The notes: a model not told the origin generated them from the letters alone. Numbered from the stretch's first letter, positions 8,205 to 17,306 are shown. The stretch: DNA of 56,122 bases from CAZPZZ01 sp964591245 (GCA_964591245.1 CAZPZZ010000008.1:1-56122); one strand, 5' to 3'. A program made the numbers and translations.

Positions 8205-8741
8205 GTGAAGATTTACACGCGCACCGGGGATACCGGTGAGACCAGCTTGATTGATAGCAGTCGGGTCTCGAAGGCTGCGGCCAGAGTCGACGCCTATGGG
8301 GAGGTCGATGAACTGAATGCTTGCCTTGGGCTCGTACTCGGTGCCAGGGTTGATCCAGAACTCGCCGATATTCTTGTCGATATTCAACGACATTTATTTT
8401 CGCTCGGAGCATCGCTTGCTGATCCCTCGGCCAAGATCGCGGATCAAGAGAAAGTGGGCGTTTGTACGGCAGATATCAAGAAGCTTGAGAACTGGATCGA
8501 TCGTCTCGAGAGCGAATTGAGTCCACTGACCCGTTTTATTCTTCCAGGTGGTCATCCTGCCGCGGCCGCGGTGCATCTCGCTCGTGCGGTTTGTCGACGT
8601 GCCGAGCGGCGGATGGTTGCGATCAAGCACGAACTTCGCGAGACCGAGTCGATCGCTTATGTCAACCGTTTGTCTGATCTGCTGTTCGTGATCGCTCGTG
8701 TGATCAATGGTCGTGCCGGGGTGGTAGAGGAGAAGTGGTAG
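8205..8741 (+). CDS. PduO-type ATP:cob(I)alamin adenosyltransferase
   Basis: Transfers the adenosyl group of ATP to cob(I)alamin or its precursor, giving adenosylcobalamin. The protein (178 residues from the GTG at 8205) opens with KIYTRTGDTGETSLI, the N-terminal ATP-binding motif of the PduO family. It also has the GEVDELNA signature and the C-terminal YVNRLSDLLFVIARV helix. The upstream GTG at 8184 would add seven residues not typical of the family. The GTG follows a TATAAT box with no room for a leader. Its end overlaps the convergent membrane-protein gene by 38 bases. No B12-dependent enzyme is in the window. Confidence 0.93.
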   Translation: MKIYTRTGDTGETSLIDSSRVSKAAARVDAYGEVDELNACLGLVLGARVDPELADILVDIQRHLFSLGASLADPSAKIADQEKVGVCTADIKKLENWIDRLESELSPLTRFILPGGHPAAAAVHLARAVCRRAERRMVAIKHELRETESIAYVNRLSDLLFVIARVINGRAGVVEEKW

Positions 8742-9264
8742 TGCCGGCGTTCGGAACCGATTCGAGCGAGGCCGCGTAGTCTCGCGTTTCCATATCTTCC
8801 TTGACAGTATCGAACACACGCCTGGCTAGTTCCTGGGAAATGCGTTCCCGAATGCGGCCGCACTCAACCAACGTCTCATCTGCTTCACTCTGGATCAGTA
8901 CGTCCCAGCGATCGTGGGCGATGCCCTCTGGGCGGTCGGCAAATGCTCCCGATTCGCCGGAGGTATCAGAGGAGTGTCGATTGGCTGCGTACGTAGCGAG
9001 TGGGCTCCCGTTTATCAGCACTCGGACTATCCGAATTTGTTCCTTCGGAATGGTCTGACCGCCCCAGCGGAACTCAGTGGCGCCTGATAGGAAGAGGGAT
9101 AATCCGTCCGCGGTCGGAATCTCGGCAAGCACCACCCAACCATCAGATTCTAGGGCGTTTCGCTCTTGCCGCTGCCTTTGACGATGAAACCGTAAGGTCG
9201 AGGTAAGCCTGAGTGCAAACAGGAAGAGTCCAAGCGCGATGGTGCCAGCGATAAAGTCCCGCAT
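8704..9264 (-). CDS. hypothetical membrane-anchored protein
   Basis: A 186-residue protein I do not recognise. An N-terminal hydrophobic segment (about residues 4-22) precedes a basic stretch (RFHRQRQRQ), suggesting an inner-membrane anchor with the rest in the cytoplasm. The soluble part is mixed alpha/beta, with a charged helix near the C terminus (RIRERISQELARRVFDTVKED). The C terminus is proline- and threonine-rich. The stop lies inside the end of the adenosyltransferase gene (38-base convergent overlap). No function can be assigned from motifs or neighbours. Confidence 0.65.
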   Translation of the reverse strand: MRDFIAGTIALGLFLFALRLTSTLRFHRQRQRQERNALESDGWVVLAEIPTADGLSLFLSGATEFRWGGQTIPKEQIRIVRVLINGSPLATYAANRHSSDTSGESGAFADRPEGIAHDRWDVLIQSEADETLVECGRIRERISQELARRVFDTVKEDMETRDYAASLESVPNAGTTTSPLPPRHDH

Positions 9265-9674
9265 GATCCAATCAGAGAGAAGCCGCTCACTTCCGGCGAC
9301 TATTTCAGTTTAGACCACTGGAAATGGCCTGTCAGCAATCTGTCGTCTGGATTTCGAAGAGTCGGTGGAGAGCAGGTGTCAGGAGCCGGCGTCCCGTGGC
9401 GTTCAAGGGTTGTTGTGACAGCCTCAGACGGACCGTAGTTCGTCGCATAGGGCTGGCGAGGTCGAGACCTGAAGTAGGATCTGGCGGACTTGGATCGCGA
9501 GGTGCGCGGCGTCAAGTGTCGTTCTGGCCACATCGGACAAGGGTGACCCGCCGCCGGAGCGGGTGGGTGATTGGACCGATGAGGGTCTGCCAGGTACGAT
9601 CGAGACTACTACCGTCAGTGGCCACCTGGTTGCTGGCGCCGTCGTTGAGGTTTTGTCGCTGATTGGTAACTACC
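9265..9674. other. 410-base gap with no confident gene
   Basis: The open frames here are arginine-rich and look non-coding. One stretch (about 9512-9720, + strand, running into the thiI start in another frame) reads like ordinary protein, for example TIETTTVSGHLVAGAVVEVL. It has no start codon and is preceded by a TGA, so it could be a decayed gene remnant. The end of this gap must hold the thiI promoter, but no clear box is visible. Confidence 0.4.
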
Positions 9675-10847
9675 ATGCCCTCCGCTATTGTGCATTACCA
9701 AGAGATCGCGTTGAAGGGGCGTAACCGACCGTGGTTTGTCGAACGTCTTGTGGCCAATATTCGGGCCGCTACTTCAGATCTTGCGATGCTTAAGGTTCGT
9801 GCATTGATGGGACGCATCGAGCTGCAGTACGAGAATGAGGACGACTGGTCTGAACTCAGGACACGGCTAGAGCGCCTTCCCGGAATCGCCAATTTCTTCC
9901 GCGCGATTCCGGCGCGTTGTGACCTTGAAGACATTGCGGAAACGGTGCTTCGCGAGCTTGGTGACCTGGAGGTCGAGACCTTTAGAGTGACCGCACGTCG
10001 GGCAGATAAGCGTTTTCCGTACCCGTCGCCTCAGATCGAGCGTGAAGTTGGCGGGCGAATTAAAGCCGCGCGGGGCTGGCGGGTAGACCTCACGCAGCCA
10101 CAATTGACGGTTCGCGTCGAGCTACTCACCGACCAAGCGTTTTGTTGCCTCCGAAAGGAGTCCGGTGCCGGGGGACTTCCCAGTGGCACGAGCGGTAAAG
10201 TCGTCTGTTTGTTGTCAGGCGGGATTGATTCGCCAGTGGCGGCGTATCGAATGATTAAACGCGGCTGTCGTGTGCGGCTGGTGCATTTTCACAGTTACCC
10301 CATTCTGTCCAGGACCTCTCAGGAGAAGGTGGCCGAGATTGCTGAAGCATTGACGCAACGTCAGCTTGAGACGCGACTCTATTCGGTGGCTTTCGGCGAG
10401 ATCCAGCGACAGGTTGTGCTCGCGGTCAAGCCCGCTCTCCGGGTAGTCGTTTACCGGCGTTTGATGCTGAGAATCGCCGAACGTATTGCTCGTTCGACAG
10501 GGTCGGTGGCACTGGTCACCGGTGATGCGGTGGGGCAGGTCGCATCTCAGACACTCGAGAATATCGCCGTTATTAATGACGTTGCGTCACTTCCGGTTTT
10601 GCGCCCCCTTGTCGGAATGGATAAGGAGGAGATTGTGCAAGAGGCGCGGAATTTGGGGACCTATCCAATCTCGATCATTCCTGATGAGGATTGCTGTACG
10701 TTGTTCACTCCAAAGCATCCGACTACGAGGGCCGGGGTTGGCCAGATCGAAGCTGCTGAGGTCCGCTTGAATGTCGATGAACTGGTCGAGATGGCAGTAA
10801 ACAATGCGGAACGTACTGAATTACGTTATCCCACGCGGTTGACGTGA
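9675..10847 (+). CDS. thiI: tRNA 4-thiouridine synthase, short form
   Basis: ThiI activates the uridine at position 8 of tRNA by adenylation for sulfur insertion, and in some bacteria helps make thiazole. An N-terminal ferredoxin-like start (YQEIALKGRNRPWF) and THUMP domain lead to the PP-loop ATPase motif SGGIDSPVAAY (about residue 180). EDCCTLFTPKHPTTR, which contains the conserved cysteine, follows. At 390 residues it lacks the C-terminal rhodanese domain of the E. coli enzyme, as in many short ThiI proteins, so a separate sulfur carrier is presumably used. The ATG at 9675 is chosen over the TTG at 9663. Confidence 0.94.
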   Translation: MPSAIVHYQEIALKGRNRPWFVERLVANIRAATSDLAMLKVRALMGRIELQYENEDDWSELRTRLERLPGIANFFRAIPARCDLEDIAETVLRELGDLEVETFRVTARRADKRFPYPSPQIEREVGGRIKAARGWRVDLTQPQLTVRVELLTDQAFCCLRKESGAGGLPSGTSGKVVCLLSGGIDSPVAAYRMIKRGCRVRLVHFHSYPILSRTSQEKVAEIAEALTQRQLETRLYSVAFGEIQRQVVLAVKPALRVVVYRRLMLRIAERIARSTGSVALVTGDAVGQVASQTLENIAVINDVASLPVLRPLVGMDKEEIVQEARNLGTYPISIIPDEDCCTLFTPKHPTTRAGVGQIEAAEVRLNVDELVEMAVNNAERTELRYPTRLT

Positions 10848-10862
10848 GTGTGTTGTCGTTCG

Positions 10863-11399
10863 TTAACGGCAGTGCGGGTGCAATTTTCCCGCGTAATAGT
10901 CGTTGAGTGCTTCGTGGGTGCTGCGAAAAGCGAGCTCGTCCCAGGGGATATCGGCATTGCTGAAGGTGCCGATTTCGAGGCTTTCGTCATCGTGAGCGAG
11001 CGTGCCGCCCGTCGCGGTGGCGGCGTATACGATCACAACCGGCGGCCTTCTCGCGTACGAGTAAATACTGATCAGGCCATCAAGGCGTACGTCGAGTCCC
11101 GCTTCTTCTCGGGCCTCCCTTATCGCCGCCGCACTCACGACTTCACCACGATCCACGTACCCACCTGGAAAGACCCAGAGTCCGTACCCTGGTTCAATGG
11201 CGCGTCGGACGAGCACGATGCGGTTGTCCGGCATGGTGATGATCGTTCCTACCGCTACTTTGGGGTCTAGATACAGCACATATTTGCATCCAGAGCAGAC
11301 TAGTCGTTTCGGGTCTCCAGATTTGAGCAGCTTTAAGACAAGCTGCTGTCCGCACATGGGGCAGAAGCGGTAACCACCGGTGGTGTCATGAAGATGCAT
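10863..11399 (-). CDS. zinc-ribbon Nudix hydrolase
   Basis: An N-terminal zinc ribbon (FCPMCG at about 12-17, then VCSGC at about 34-38) is joined to a Nudix domain with box GGYVDRGE...REAREEAGL. This layout resembles NudC-like or ADP-ribose-type pyrophosphatases, but at 178 residues it is shorter than NudC and lacks its N-terminal domain. It probably cleaves a nucleoside diphosphate linked to another group; the substrate is not set by sequence. The ATG at 11399 puts the zinc ribbon near the N terminus; a start at 11435 would add 12 residues. Divergent from def. Confidence 0.88.
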   Translation of the reverse strand: MHLHDTTGGYRFCPMCGQQLVLKLLKSGDPKRLVCSGCKYVLYLDPKVAVGTIITMPDNRIVLVRRAIEPGYGLWVFPGGYVDRGEVVSAAAIREAREEAGLDVRLDGLISIYSYARRPPVVIVYAATATGGTLAHDDESLEIGTFSNADIPWDELAFRSTHEALNDYYAGKLHPHCR

Positions 11400-11484
11400 C
11401 GCGTCTCGGGGAACTGTAACTCGTCGACAGCGCAAACATTGGTTGAATGCGCTGCCGATGCTTCTGACCCGCCGGACGGTAACG

Positions 11485-11490
11485 TATAAT
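11485..11490 (+). promoter_or_regulatory. -10 box for a possibly leaderless def mRNA
   Basis: A perfect TATAAT lies 8 bases before the def ATG at 11499, so transcription probably starts at or within a base or two of the ATG. A weak -35 (TTCTGA) lies 17 bases upstream. There is no Shine-Dalgarno sequence. Confidence 0.5.
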
Positions 11491-11498
11491 CGCCGCTA

Positions 11499-12023
11499 AT
11501 GTCCATTCTCAAAGTGGCCCGTATGGGGCACCCCGTGCTGCGTACGCGGGCTCGAGCCCTTGAACCGCATGAGATCGGCACGTCTCGAATTCAGCAACTC
11601 ATCGACGACATGTTTGAGACGATGCACGATAGCCAAGGGATTGGTCTGGCTGGTCCGCAAGTGCACGAGAGTATTCGGTTATTCGTGGCCGGAGTCGACG
11701 ATGAAGAGGGCGGGATGTCGCCAGTCGTGATGATTAATCCTGAGGTGAGTGCCGTTGGAGCGACGGTTGAGGAAGATTGGGAGGGATGCCTGAGCATCCC
11801 AGATATACGGGGGCGGGTCCCTCGGGCCACGAATATCCGCGTGACCGCGCTCGATCGTCATGGCAAAGCAATCTCACTCACAGCAGAGGGGTTTCCGGCA
11901 CGGGTGATACAGCACGAGACGGATCATCTCGACGGTGTCTTATTCTTTGATCGAATGAAGTCATTCGAGAGCATCACCTTCCTGGATGAGTACTCAAGGT
12001 ATTGGATCGGTAGTGAGCAGTAG
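11499..12023 (+). CDS. def: peptide deformylase
   Basis: Metalloenzyme that removes the formyl group from the N-terminal methionine of new proteins. All three family motifs are present: GIGLAGPQ (motif 1, with Gly in place of the more common Ala), EGCLSIP (motif 2, metal-binding Cys) and QHETDHLDG (motif 3, HExxH zinc ligands). At 174 residues it has the normal length. It is followed by 275 bases shared with the convergent thyX-like gene. Usually paired with fmt, which is not nearby. Confidence 0.97.
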   Translation: MSILKVARMGHPVLRTRARALEPHEIGTSRIQQLIDDMFETMHDSQGIGLAGPQVHESIRLFVAGVDDEEGGMSPVVMINPEVSAVGATVEEDWEGCLSIPDIRGRVPRATNIRVTALDRHGKAISLTAEGFPARVIQHETDHLDGVLFFDRMKSFESITFLDEYSRYWIGSEQ

Positions 12024-12298
12024 ACCGGGACACCCGCTCTATAGGGTCTACTGAGGGGCGTGTCTGTGAGTGTCTCTGTGCGCTGTTTGTGAATGGCGTC
12101 TTGGTGTCGCGGCCGGCGCGCCTGCGCTGTGGTGTCAGCGTACGGGTGGGAATTTTTTCACCGGAGATGCCTGGCGCCGGCTGTTTCCAAGTGGTTTCGC
12201 TTGATTGGGAGAATTGGGCGTTCTCCGGTACGTCTCAAAGCTCGGGCCGTGACCGGAGCGCAGGCCCCGTCGACCACGTCGGTCGTCCGGTCGACGCG

Positions 12299-13939
12299 TC
12301 AAGTTTGCCCGGGGGCGCGCCGTCGTTCGAGATTTCGTTCAGCGTCGAGTCGCTCGAGTTCTACGGTTGAATGGTCGACGTGGAGCATTGCGTCGGCGAG
12401 GGCACGATGCCCTGCCTGATCGGCGATGAGTGTATGCATGCGCTGGCACACTCGGCGATAGGCTGGATGTCCCTGCGGCGCTGTCCGCAGCTCAATCACG
12501 TGCATCGCTTCACGGGCGTTCATTTGCATACGGAACCGAATCCGGTACGCCATCGCGACTGCGTACTGCGCCAGCGTAGATGACTCTGTGGAGAGCGCTT
12601 GGTAGAGCTCACCGCTCAGGTTCATGACTCGCTGCCAGTCGTCAGTTGCACCGATCTCTTCGATCGCAGCTGGTGTCGTATGCCCGCAATCGGCTGAAAG
12701 TTCCTGCCATTCGATCGTGAGCATCCGATGTCGCTGTAGATCGCGGAACGCGCCGTAGTCCGAGAGAATATCGAAGCAGTACTGGGTACGTTCGAAGGCC
12801 CGTCCCGGACGATGTCGGCGATTGACGCGATCTCCCACATAGGCTTGGAGTAGCGATGCTCGGTCGTCTATTCCAAGTTGGCGCACGGCGGTTAAGAGCT
12901 GGTCCTCAGGTAGTCGGGATGATTCGTAAAGCGCGGCGGCGATTACTTTTATCTCGCCCTCGGGATCGAACTCCGTCAGGGTGACCTCGTCGCGCGGCTC
13001 TGCGATGGCGTCGTCCAGTAAGCGGTTGGCGACGGCTTTCGTCGCGCGGGCGGTGTCGGCGAGGTAGCGACTTGACCGAACCCCACGGTCCGGTCGGTCG
13101 ACGCGGGTGAGAAAAGCAGGGATCATGGTGCGGAGTTCGATCAGCATCCGATCAGCACAGCTGCGGGCCTCGTCTAATGGGTGTGCGCGCATTCGCAGTA
13201 AGAGCTGTTCGAAGGCCTGTCCAGAGCCAAAAATTCCGACGTTTGACTGTGTTGCCGCAGGTAGCAGTCCACGCAGCGTGTCTAGTGCTTTGGCTCGAAT
13301 GGCGGCGCGGTAGACCCCTTGGGAATCGCCTGTCGTCCGAGGATATCTGCGCTGAAAATAGGCTTCCGCCGGTTCGATCCACTGTGCGTATGTCTCGAAT
13401 GCGTTGTCCAGCGTTGCGATGTACTGATCACGTAGAGGGTGGTCTTGCAACTCAGTGGGCACAAGGTATCGCCATCGTCCGTTCGGTCGATCTGTATATG
13501 GAACGTAGCGCGTCGATTGCTCGAGATAGGCCATGAGACGGCCTCGTTCCAGGATCTTCGTGAGAACGTTTGAGACACCTTCACAGGCGATGTGCGCGCC
13601 TCCGAGCTGTGCGACCGAATCGTCGCCGTACTCGCCGAAGACCTTATCGTAAAGGCGTTCTGCGCGGGTCAATCCGGTTGTGTTATTCCCGTTGTCTGAG
13701 GACACAGAGTCCAGGAATTCTTCGAGAAAGAGTCGTCGAACCGATTTGGCTGAACGCGAATATCGCGCGAACAACGCTCCTTTCACTACTTCTGGTAGAT
13801 TACGTAACCCGAAGACCGCGCGATCGGGGTTAGTGAAGTACGTCGCGAGCGTTCGTTGCTCGTCGAGGGTGAACTGTTCGGCGGCGGTGGTGGAGTCAGG
13901 CACGCGTATAATTGTCTCGGTTTTTTCGATCGTGACCAA
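12299..13939 (-). CDS. thyX: two-domain FAD-dependent thymidylate synthase-like protein (ThyX family)
   Basis: ThyX makes dTMP from dUMP using FAD and methylenetetrahydrofolate. This 546-residue protein looks like two ThyX domains fused. The usual signature is R-H-R-x2-S-x-N-E-x-S-x-R-Y. The first half has RGRLMAYLEQSTRY (132-145), keeping both Arg, Glu, Ser, Arg and Tyr but losing the His. The second half has RHRMLT (403-408) but loses the E-S-R-Y end. ELRTAPQGHPAYR near the C terminus fits the ThyX Arg region. The TTG start has GGGGA upstream; a GTG at 13903 is possible. Activity is inferred, not certain. Confidence 0.8.
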   Translation of the reverse strand: MVTIEKTETIIRVPDSTTAAEQFTLDEQRTLATYFTNPDRAVFGLRNLPEVVKGALFARYSRSAKSVRRLFLEEFLDSVSSDNGNNTTGLTRAERLYDKVFGEYGDDSVAQLGGAHIACEGVSNVLTKILERGRLMAYLEQSTRYVPYTDRPNGRWRYLVPTELQDHPLRDQYIATLDNAFETYAQWIEPAEAYFQRRYPRTTGDSQGVYRAAIRAKALDTLRGLLPAATQSNVGIFGSGQAFEQLLLRMRAHPLDEARSCADRMLIELRTMIPAFLTRVDRPDRGVRSSRYLADTARATKAVANRLLDDAIAEPRDEVTLTEFDPEGEIKVIAAALYESSRLPEDQLLTAVRQLGIDDRASLLQAYVGDRVNRRHRPGRAFERTQYCFDILSDYGAFRDLQRHRMLTIEWQELSADCGHTTPAAIEEIGATDDWQRVMNLSGELYQALSTESSTLAQYAVAMAYRIRFRMQMNAREAMHVIELRTAPQGHPAYRRVCQRMHTLIADQAGHRALADAMLHVDHSTVELERLDAERNLERRRAPGQT

Positions 13940-14034
13940 TAAATCCCCGCATGACCAAGGTAGCGTCTGGTGTCGGGCGGGGCAATTTCGAATCGTCAGC
14001 GAGATGATCGCTGTGCTCTGCCGGCTTATATATC

Positions 14035-14826
14035 GTGGTGATTACGCTCATTCCCGGGTGTAACCCCGGCCCTTTCACAGGAACTGGCAACAATACCTAT
14101 TTGTTCTCTGGGAGGACACCGACTCTGCTGGATGCCGGAACCGGAAAGGCGAAGCACCTTTCTGCTTTAAGCGAGGCGCTGGCCTCCGCTGAACTGGCGC
14201 AGGTGCTGATAACCCATGGACACCCGGATCATGCTGGTGGTAGCGACGCACTCAGGACTCGATGGGCTGAAGCTGTCTTTAGAAAGATGCCGTGGCCCGA
14301 ACGCGATCAGTTGCAACTGGTCGACTATCTTCCCCTGAGCGATGGTGATCTCGTGCCGGCCGGGGACGACCGGCTGAGAGTCGTGCATACTCCTGGTCAC
14401 TCCCCGGATCATCTGTGTTTCTACCATGAAGCGGAAGCCACATTGTACTCCGCGGACCTCGTCGTGGCCGGAAGTAGTGTTGTCATTCCGGCGACCAGAG
14501 GCGGAAGCCTGTCGGAATATCTCGCCTCTTTGCGGAAGATATTGGCCTTGGGCCCGACCCGCCTGTGTCCGGCGCATGGCCCGGTGATAGAGGACCCACC
14601 AGCGGTCCTCCACGCGTATCTCGAGCATCGCCAGCAGCGCGAAGATCAGATCATTTCGGCGTTACGCGAGGGCCTTCGACGGTGCGAGACGATTATGGAT
14701 CATCTCTATCCTGGGCTGGACAATTCGCTCTGCGGCCTGGCACGGGAGAACGTACTGGCTCATCTGATCAAACTTCAGGAGGAATCCCGGGCTGATTGCG
14801 ATGCGGGGGAGTGGCGGCTCCTCTAG
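14035..14826 (+). CDS. metallo-beta-lactamase-fold hydrolase, LACTB2-like
   Basis: MBL-fold enzyme with the full metal-ligand set: THGHPDHAGG (HxHxDH), HTPGHSPDH, SADLVV (bridging Asp) and PAHG. The C-terminal part (HRQQREDQI onwards, about 60 residues) fits the winged-helix extension of the LACTB2/RNase-like subgroup. Substrate unknown: family members include glyoxalase II-type thioesterases and single-strand ribonucleases. Start GTG at 14035 (or 14038), a few bases after a TATATA-like box, with no Shine-Dalgarno. The permease gene follows after 9 bases. Confidence 0.85.
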   Translation: MVITLIPGCNPGPFTGTGNNTYLFSGRTPTLLDAGTGKAKHLSALSEALASAELAQVLITHGHPDHAGGSDALRTRWAEAVFRKMPWPERDQLQLVDYLPLSDGDLVPAGDDRLRVVHTPGHSPDHLCFYHEAEATLYSADLVVAGSSVVIPATRGGSLSEYLASLRKILALGPTRLCPAHGPVIEDPPAVLHAYLEHRQQREDQIISALREGLRRCETIMDHLYPGLDNSLCGLARENVLAHLIKLQEESRADCDAGEWRLL

Positions 14827-14835
14827 TGACTGATT

Positions 14836-16167
14836 ATGAGCGGTCTTTTGGATCGTCTGTTTCACCTTACCGAACAGGGGACGACTGCACGTACAGAGCT
14901 CTTGGCTGGGGTGACGACGTTCTTCACTCTGGCCTATATTGTCTTCGTACAGCCCGCGTTGCTCAGTTCGGTGGGACTCGATTTTGGTGCAGTGTTTGTG
15001 GCGACTTGCCTCGCGTCCGCGTTCGCCACTCTGCTGATGGCTGGACTGGCGAATTATCCGATCGCCGTGGCGCCGGCCATGGGACACAACTTTTATTTTG
15101 CCTTTACCGTGGTTGCAGCCCGCGGCGTACCGTGGGAGGTGGCGCTCGGCGGCGTGGCCCTTGCGGGTTTCCTGTTCATTGTCACTGCTGGTTTTGGACT
15201 GCGGGAAAGGCTCATCACTGCTATTCCCAACTCGCTGAAACATGCGATTGCGACCGGCATCGGGCTGCTCATCACCACGATAGGTCTACAGTGGGCTGGA
15301 ATCATCGTAGCGTCTCCCGGTACTTTGGTGACCATAGGAGATCTGCGTGAGCCACCCGTATTGGTGGCGTTACTGGGTCTTGTCGTGACGTCCGTCCTCT
15401 GGGTCCGCGGCGTCCGCGGCGCAATTCTCTATGGCATTGTTATCACAACGGTGCTCGCCTGGGGAGCCGGCGTTGCGCGTTTTCATGGCGTTGCGAGTTG
15501 GCCCCCCTCGATTCTACCGACACTTGGTCACCTTGATGTCCTAGGGGCATTGCAGATGGAGATGGTGCCGGTCATTTTTGTATTTTTTTTCCTGGCATTG
15601 TTTGATTCTGTGGGCACGCTTGTCGCCGTTGGAGATCAGGCCGGACTGCTGCAGCACGGTACGCTCCCGAAGGCTCGTGGCGCACTGCTTGCCGACGCGA
15701 TCGGCACGACGGCAGGAGCTGCGCTTGGGACATCCACGGTGACCGCCTACGTCGAGAGCGCGACCGGCGTGGCAGCGGGCGGCCGCACGGGACTCACTGC
15801 GGTCGTGATTGCGCTGCTGTTTCTCGTGGCACTGTTCCTGTCGCCGTTGGTGGCGATGGTGGGAGGAGGCTATGACGTTGGGGAGGGCCGGATCCTGTAC
15901 CCTGTCGTGGCACCCGCTCTTATTTTGGTCGGCTCGATGATGGTGAGTGGCATCCGGCATGTTGTCTGGAGTGACCCGACCGAGGCACTGCCGGCATTTC
16001 TTACGCTCACGGTGATGCCTCTGTCGGTGAGCATCACTGATGGGATTGCATTCGGGTTCGTTTCGTACGCGCTCCTCAAAGTGGTTTCCGGGCGACGACA
16101 TGAGGTCCACTGGTTAGTTTTTCTCTGCGCAATGCTCTTTATCTTGCGCTATGCATTGTTGACCTAG
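14836..16167 (+). CDS. NCS2/AzgA-type purine permease
   Basis: Polytopic inner-membrane transporter of the adenine/guanine/hypoxanthine permease family (443 residues, about 12-14 hydrophobic segments). The start RTELLAGVTTFFTLAYI, the substrate-region motif APAMGHNFYFAF and the block GTTAGAALGTSTVTAYVESATGVAAGGRTGL are characteristic. It probably takes up purine bases by proton symport. It sits 9 bases after the MBL-fold gene, so the two are probably one transcript. Confidence 0.93.
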   Translation: MSGLLDRLFHLTEQGTTARTELLAGVTTFFTLAYIVFVQPALLSSVGLDFGAVFVATCLASAFATLLMAGLANYPIAVAPAMGHNFYFAFTVVAARGVPWEVALGGVALAGFLFIVTAGFGLRERLITAIPNSLKHAIATGIGLLITTIGLQWAGIIVASPGTLVTIGDLREPPVLVALLGLVVTSVLWVRGVRGAILYGIVITTVLAWGAGVARFHGVASWPPSILPTLGHLDVLGALQMEMVPVIFVFFFLALFDSVGTLVAVGDQAGLLQHGTLPKARGALLADAIGTTAGAALGTSTVTAYVESATGVAAGGRTGLTAVVIALLFLVALFLSPLVAMVGGGYDVGEGRILYPVVAPALILVGSMMVSGIRHVVWSDPTEALPAFLTLTVMPLSVSITDGIAFGFVSYALLKVVSGRRHEVHWLVFLCAMLFILRYALLT

Positions 16168-16257
16168 TGCGCTATATAGAAGCGTGTTCCCCGCGTGCTA
16201 GGATTCTCCCAGAGTGGGGGTGGGTATCCGTCTACTGTGCTCGATCGGGATTGAGCG

Positions 16258-17274
16258 ATGACACTCGATGACGTCCGGGGGCATGTGGAGGTCCGACGAC
16301 TGCTTGCACGTGCGGTGGAACGCGCGAGTCTACCGCCTTCCCTCGTGCTGACTGGCCCGGATGGAGTCGGTAAACGGCAAGTCGGTCTTGGGTTAGCGAT
16401 GTTGCTCAACTGCGAGACGCTTCGGGACGACGGAACCCTAGCCTGCGGCGTGTGTCGCGCGTGTGAGCGGATTGGACGCGGGGTACATACCGATGTCATC
16501 CTCCTCGAACCTGGAGAGAGTGGAGCGATCAAGGTTGATGAGGTGCGGAGAGTGGTGGACCAGGCATCCTTTCGGCCGTTCGAGGGGCGGCGACGTGTCG
16601 TCATCATTGACGAGGCGGACCGATTGGTGCCAGAGGCGCAGAATGCCCTACTGAAGACGCTGGAGGAGCCACCGGCTGCATCTGTGTTTCTCTTGGTGAC
16701 GGCTCGCTCTCAACTGCTCCTCCCGACGGTTCGGTCGCGGTGTCCCCAGTTGCGGTTTGGCAGCCTTACGGTCGCCGAGGTGGTCGATGTGCTCGTGACC
16801 CGGCACGATTTTGAGCCGGCGGCGGCACGGGCGGCGGCGGCCGCTGCTGATGGTAGCGTGGCTGGTGCACTAGAGGCGGGATCTGGGGACTATCTCCAGG
16901 CGCGGGATAGCGCAGCCGCTCTCCTTCGGGCACTGGCTTCTGGGCCGTCTGCCAAACGTCGACTCGAGAGTGGGAAGGAGTGGGCTGGCTCTCGCCGGAG
17001 CGCTCGTTCGAGCGCTGCCACCGAAAGGAACACTCTGACTCGGCGTCTACGAGCCCTGGGGACTCTTCTAAGAGATTTACACGTCATCGGGGCCGATGCG
17101 GATCGGCTCTCGTTGGCTAATCTTGATCTCGAGGCGAAGCTGACCGAGCTTGCCCGCTCGTACAACCTCGCTCGCGCGAGTCGCGGTTTCGAAAGCGTCG
17201 ATCGTGCGGTTGTGGCTGTGGGTAGGAATGCTAGTCCGAAAGTTGTGGTGGACTGGTTGGCACTCCGGCTCTAG
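16258..17274 (+). CDS. holB: DNA polymerase III subunit delta'
   Basis: Clamp-loader subunit that helps place the sliding clamp on DNA. It has the P-loop-like GPDGVGKRQ (about residue 33), the zinc module (CGVCRAC) and the DEAD-like DEADRLVPEAQNALLKTLEEPP block shared with DnaX. At 338 residues it has the normal length. The C-terminal third is basic and alanine-rich. It lies 33 bases upstream of the PSP1/RicT gene, a gene order common across bacteria. Confidence 0.93.
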   Translation: MTLDDVRGHVEVRRLLARAVERASLPPSLVLTGPDGVGKRQVGLGLAMLLNCETLRDDGTLACGVCRACERIGRGVHTDVILLEPGESGAIKVDEVRRVVDQASFRPFEGRRRVVIIDEADRLVPEAQNALLKTLEEPPAASVFLLVTARSQLLLPTVRSRCPQLRFGSLTVAEVVDVLVTRHDFEPAAARAAAAAADGSVAGALEAGSGDYLQARDSAAALLRALASGPSAKRRLESGKEWAGSRRSARSSAATERNTLTRRLRALGTLLRDLHVIGADADRLSLANLDLEAKLTELARSYNLARASRGFESVDRAVVAVGRNASPKVVVDWLALRL

Positions 17275-17306
17275 TAGGCACGCGAGATATAGCGAAGGTG
17301 TTACTA

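Noticed and set aside
9324..9662. 112-residue + strand open frame
   Set aside because: Very Arg/Ser-rich, no domain, no ribosome-binding site, and a competing frame in the same region looks more protein-like.
9420..9720. Possible selenoprotein gene with in-frame TGA at 9470, suggested by selA elsewhere in the window
   Set aside because: Sequence before the TGA does not look coding, a second stop lies close upstream and no SECIS-like hairpin was seen.
12208..12226. GGAGAA/TTCTCC hairpin between def and thyX as a bidirectional terminator
   Set aside because: No T run follows on either strand.
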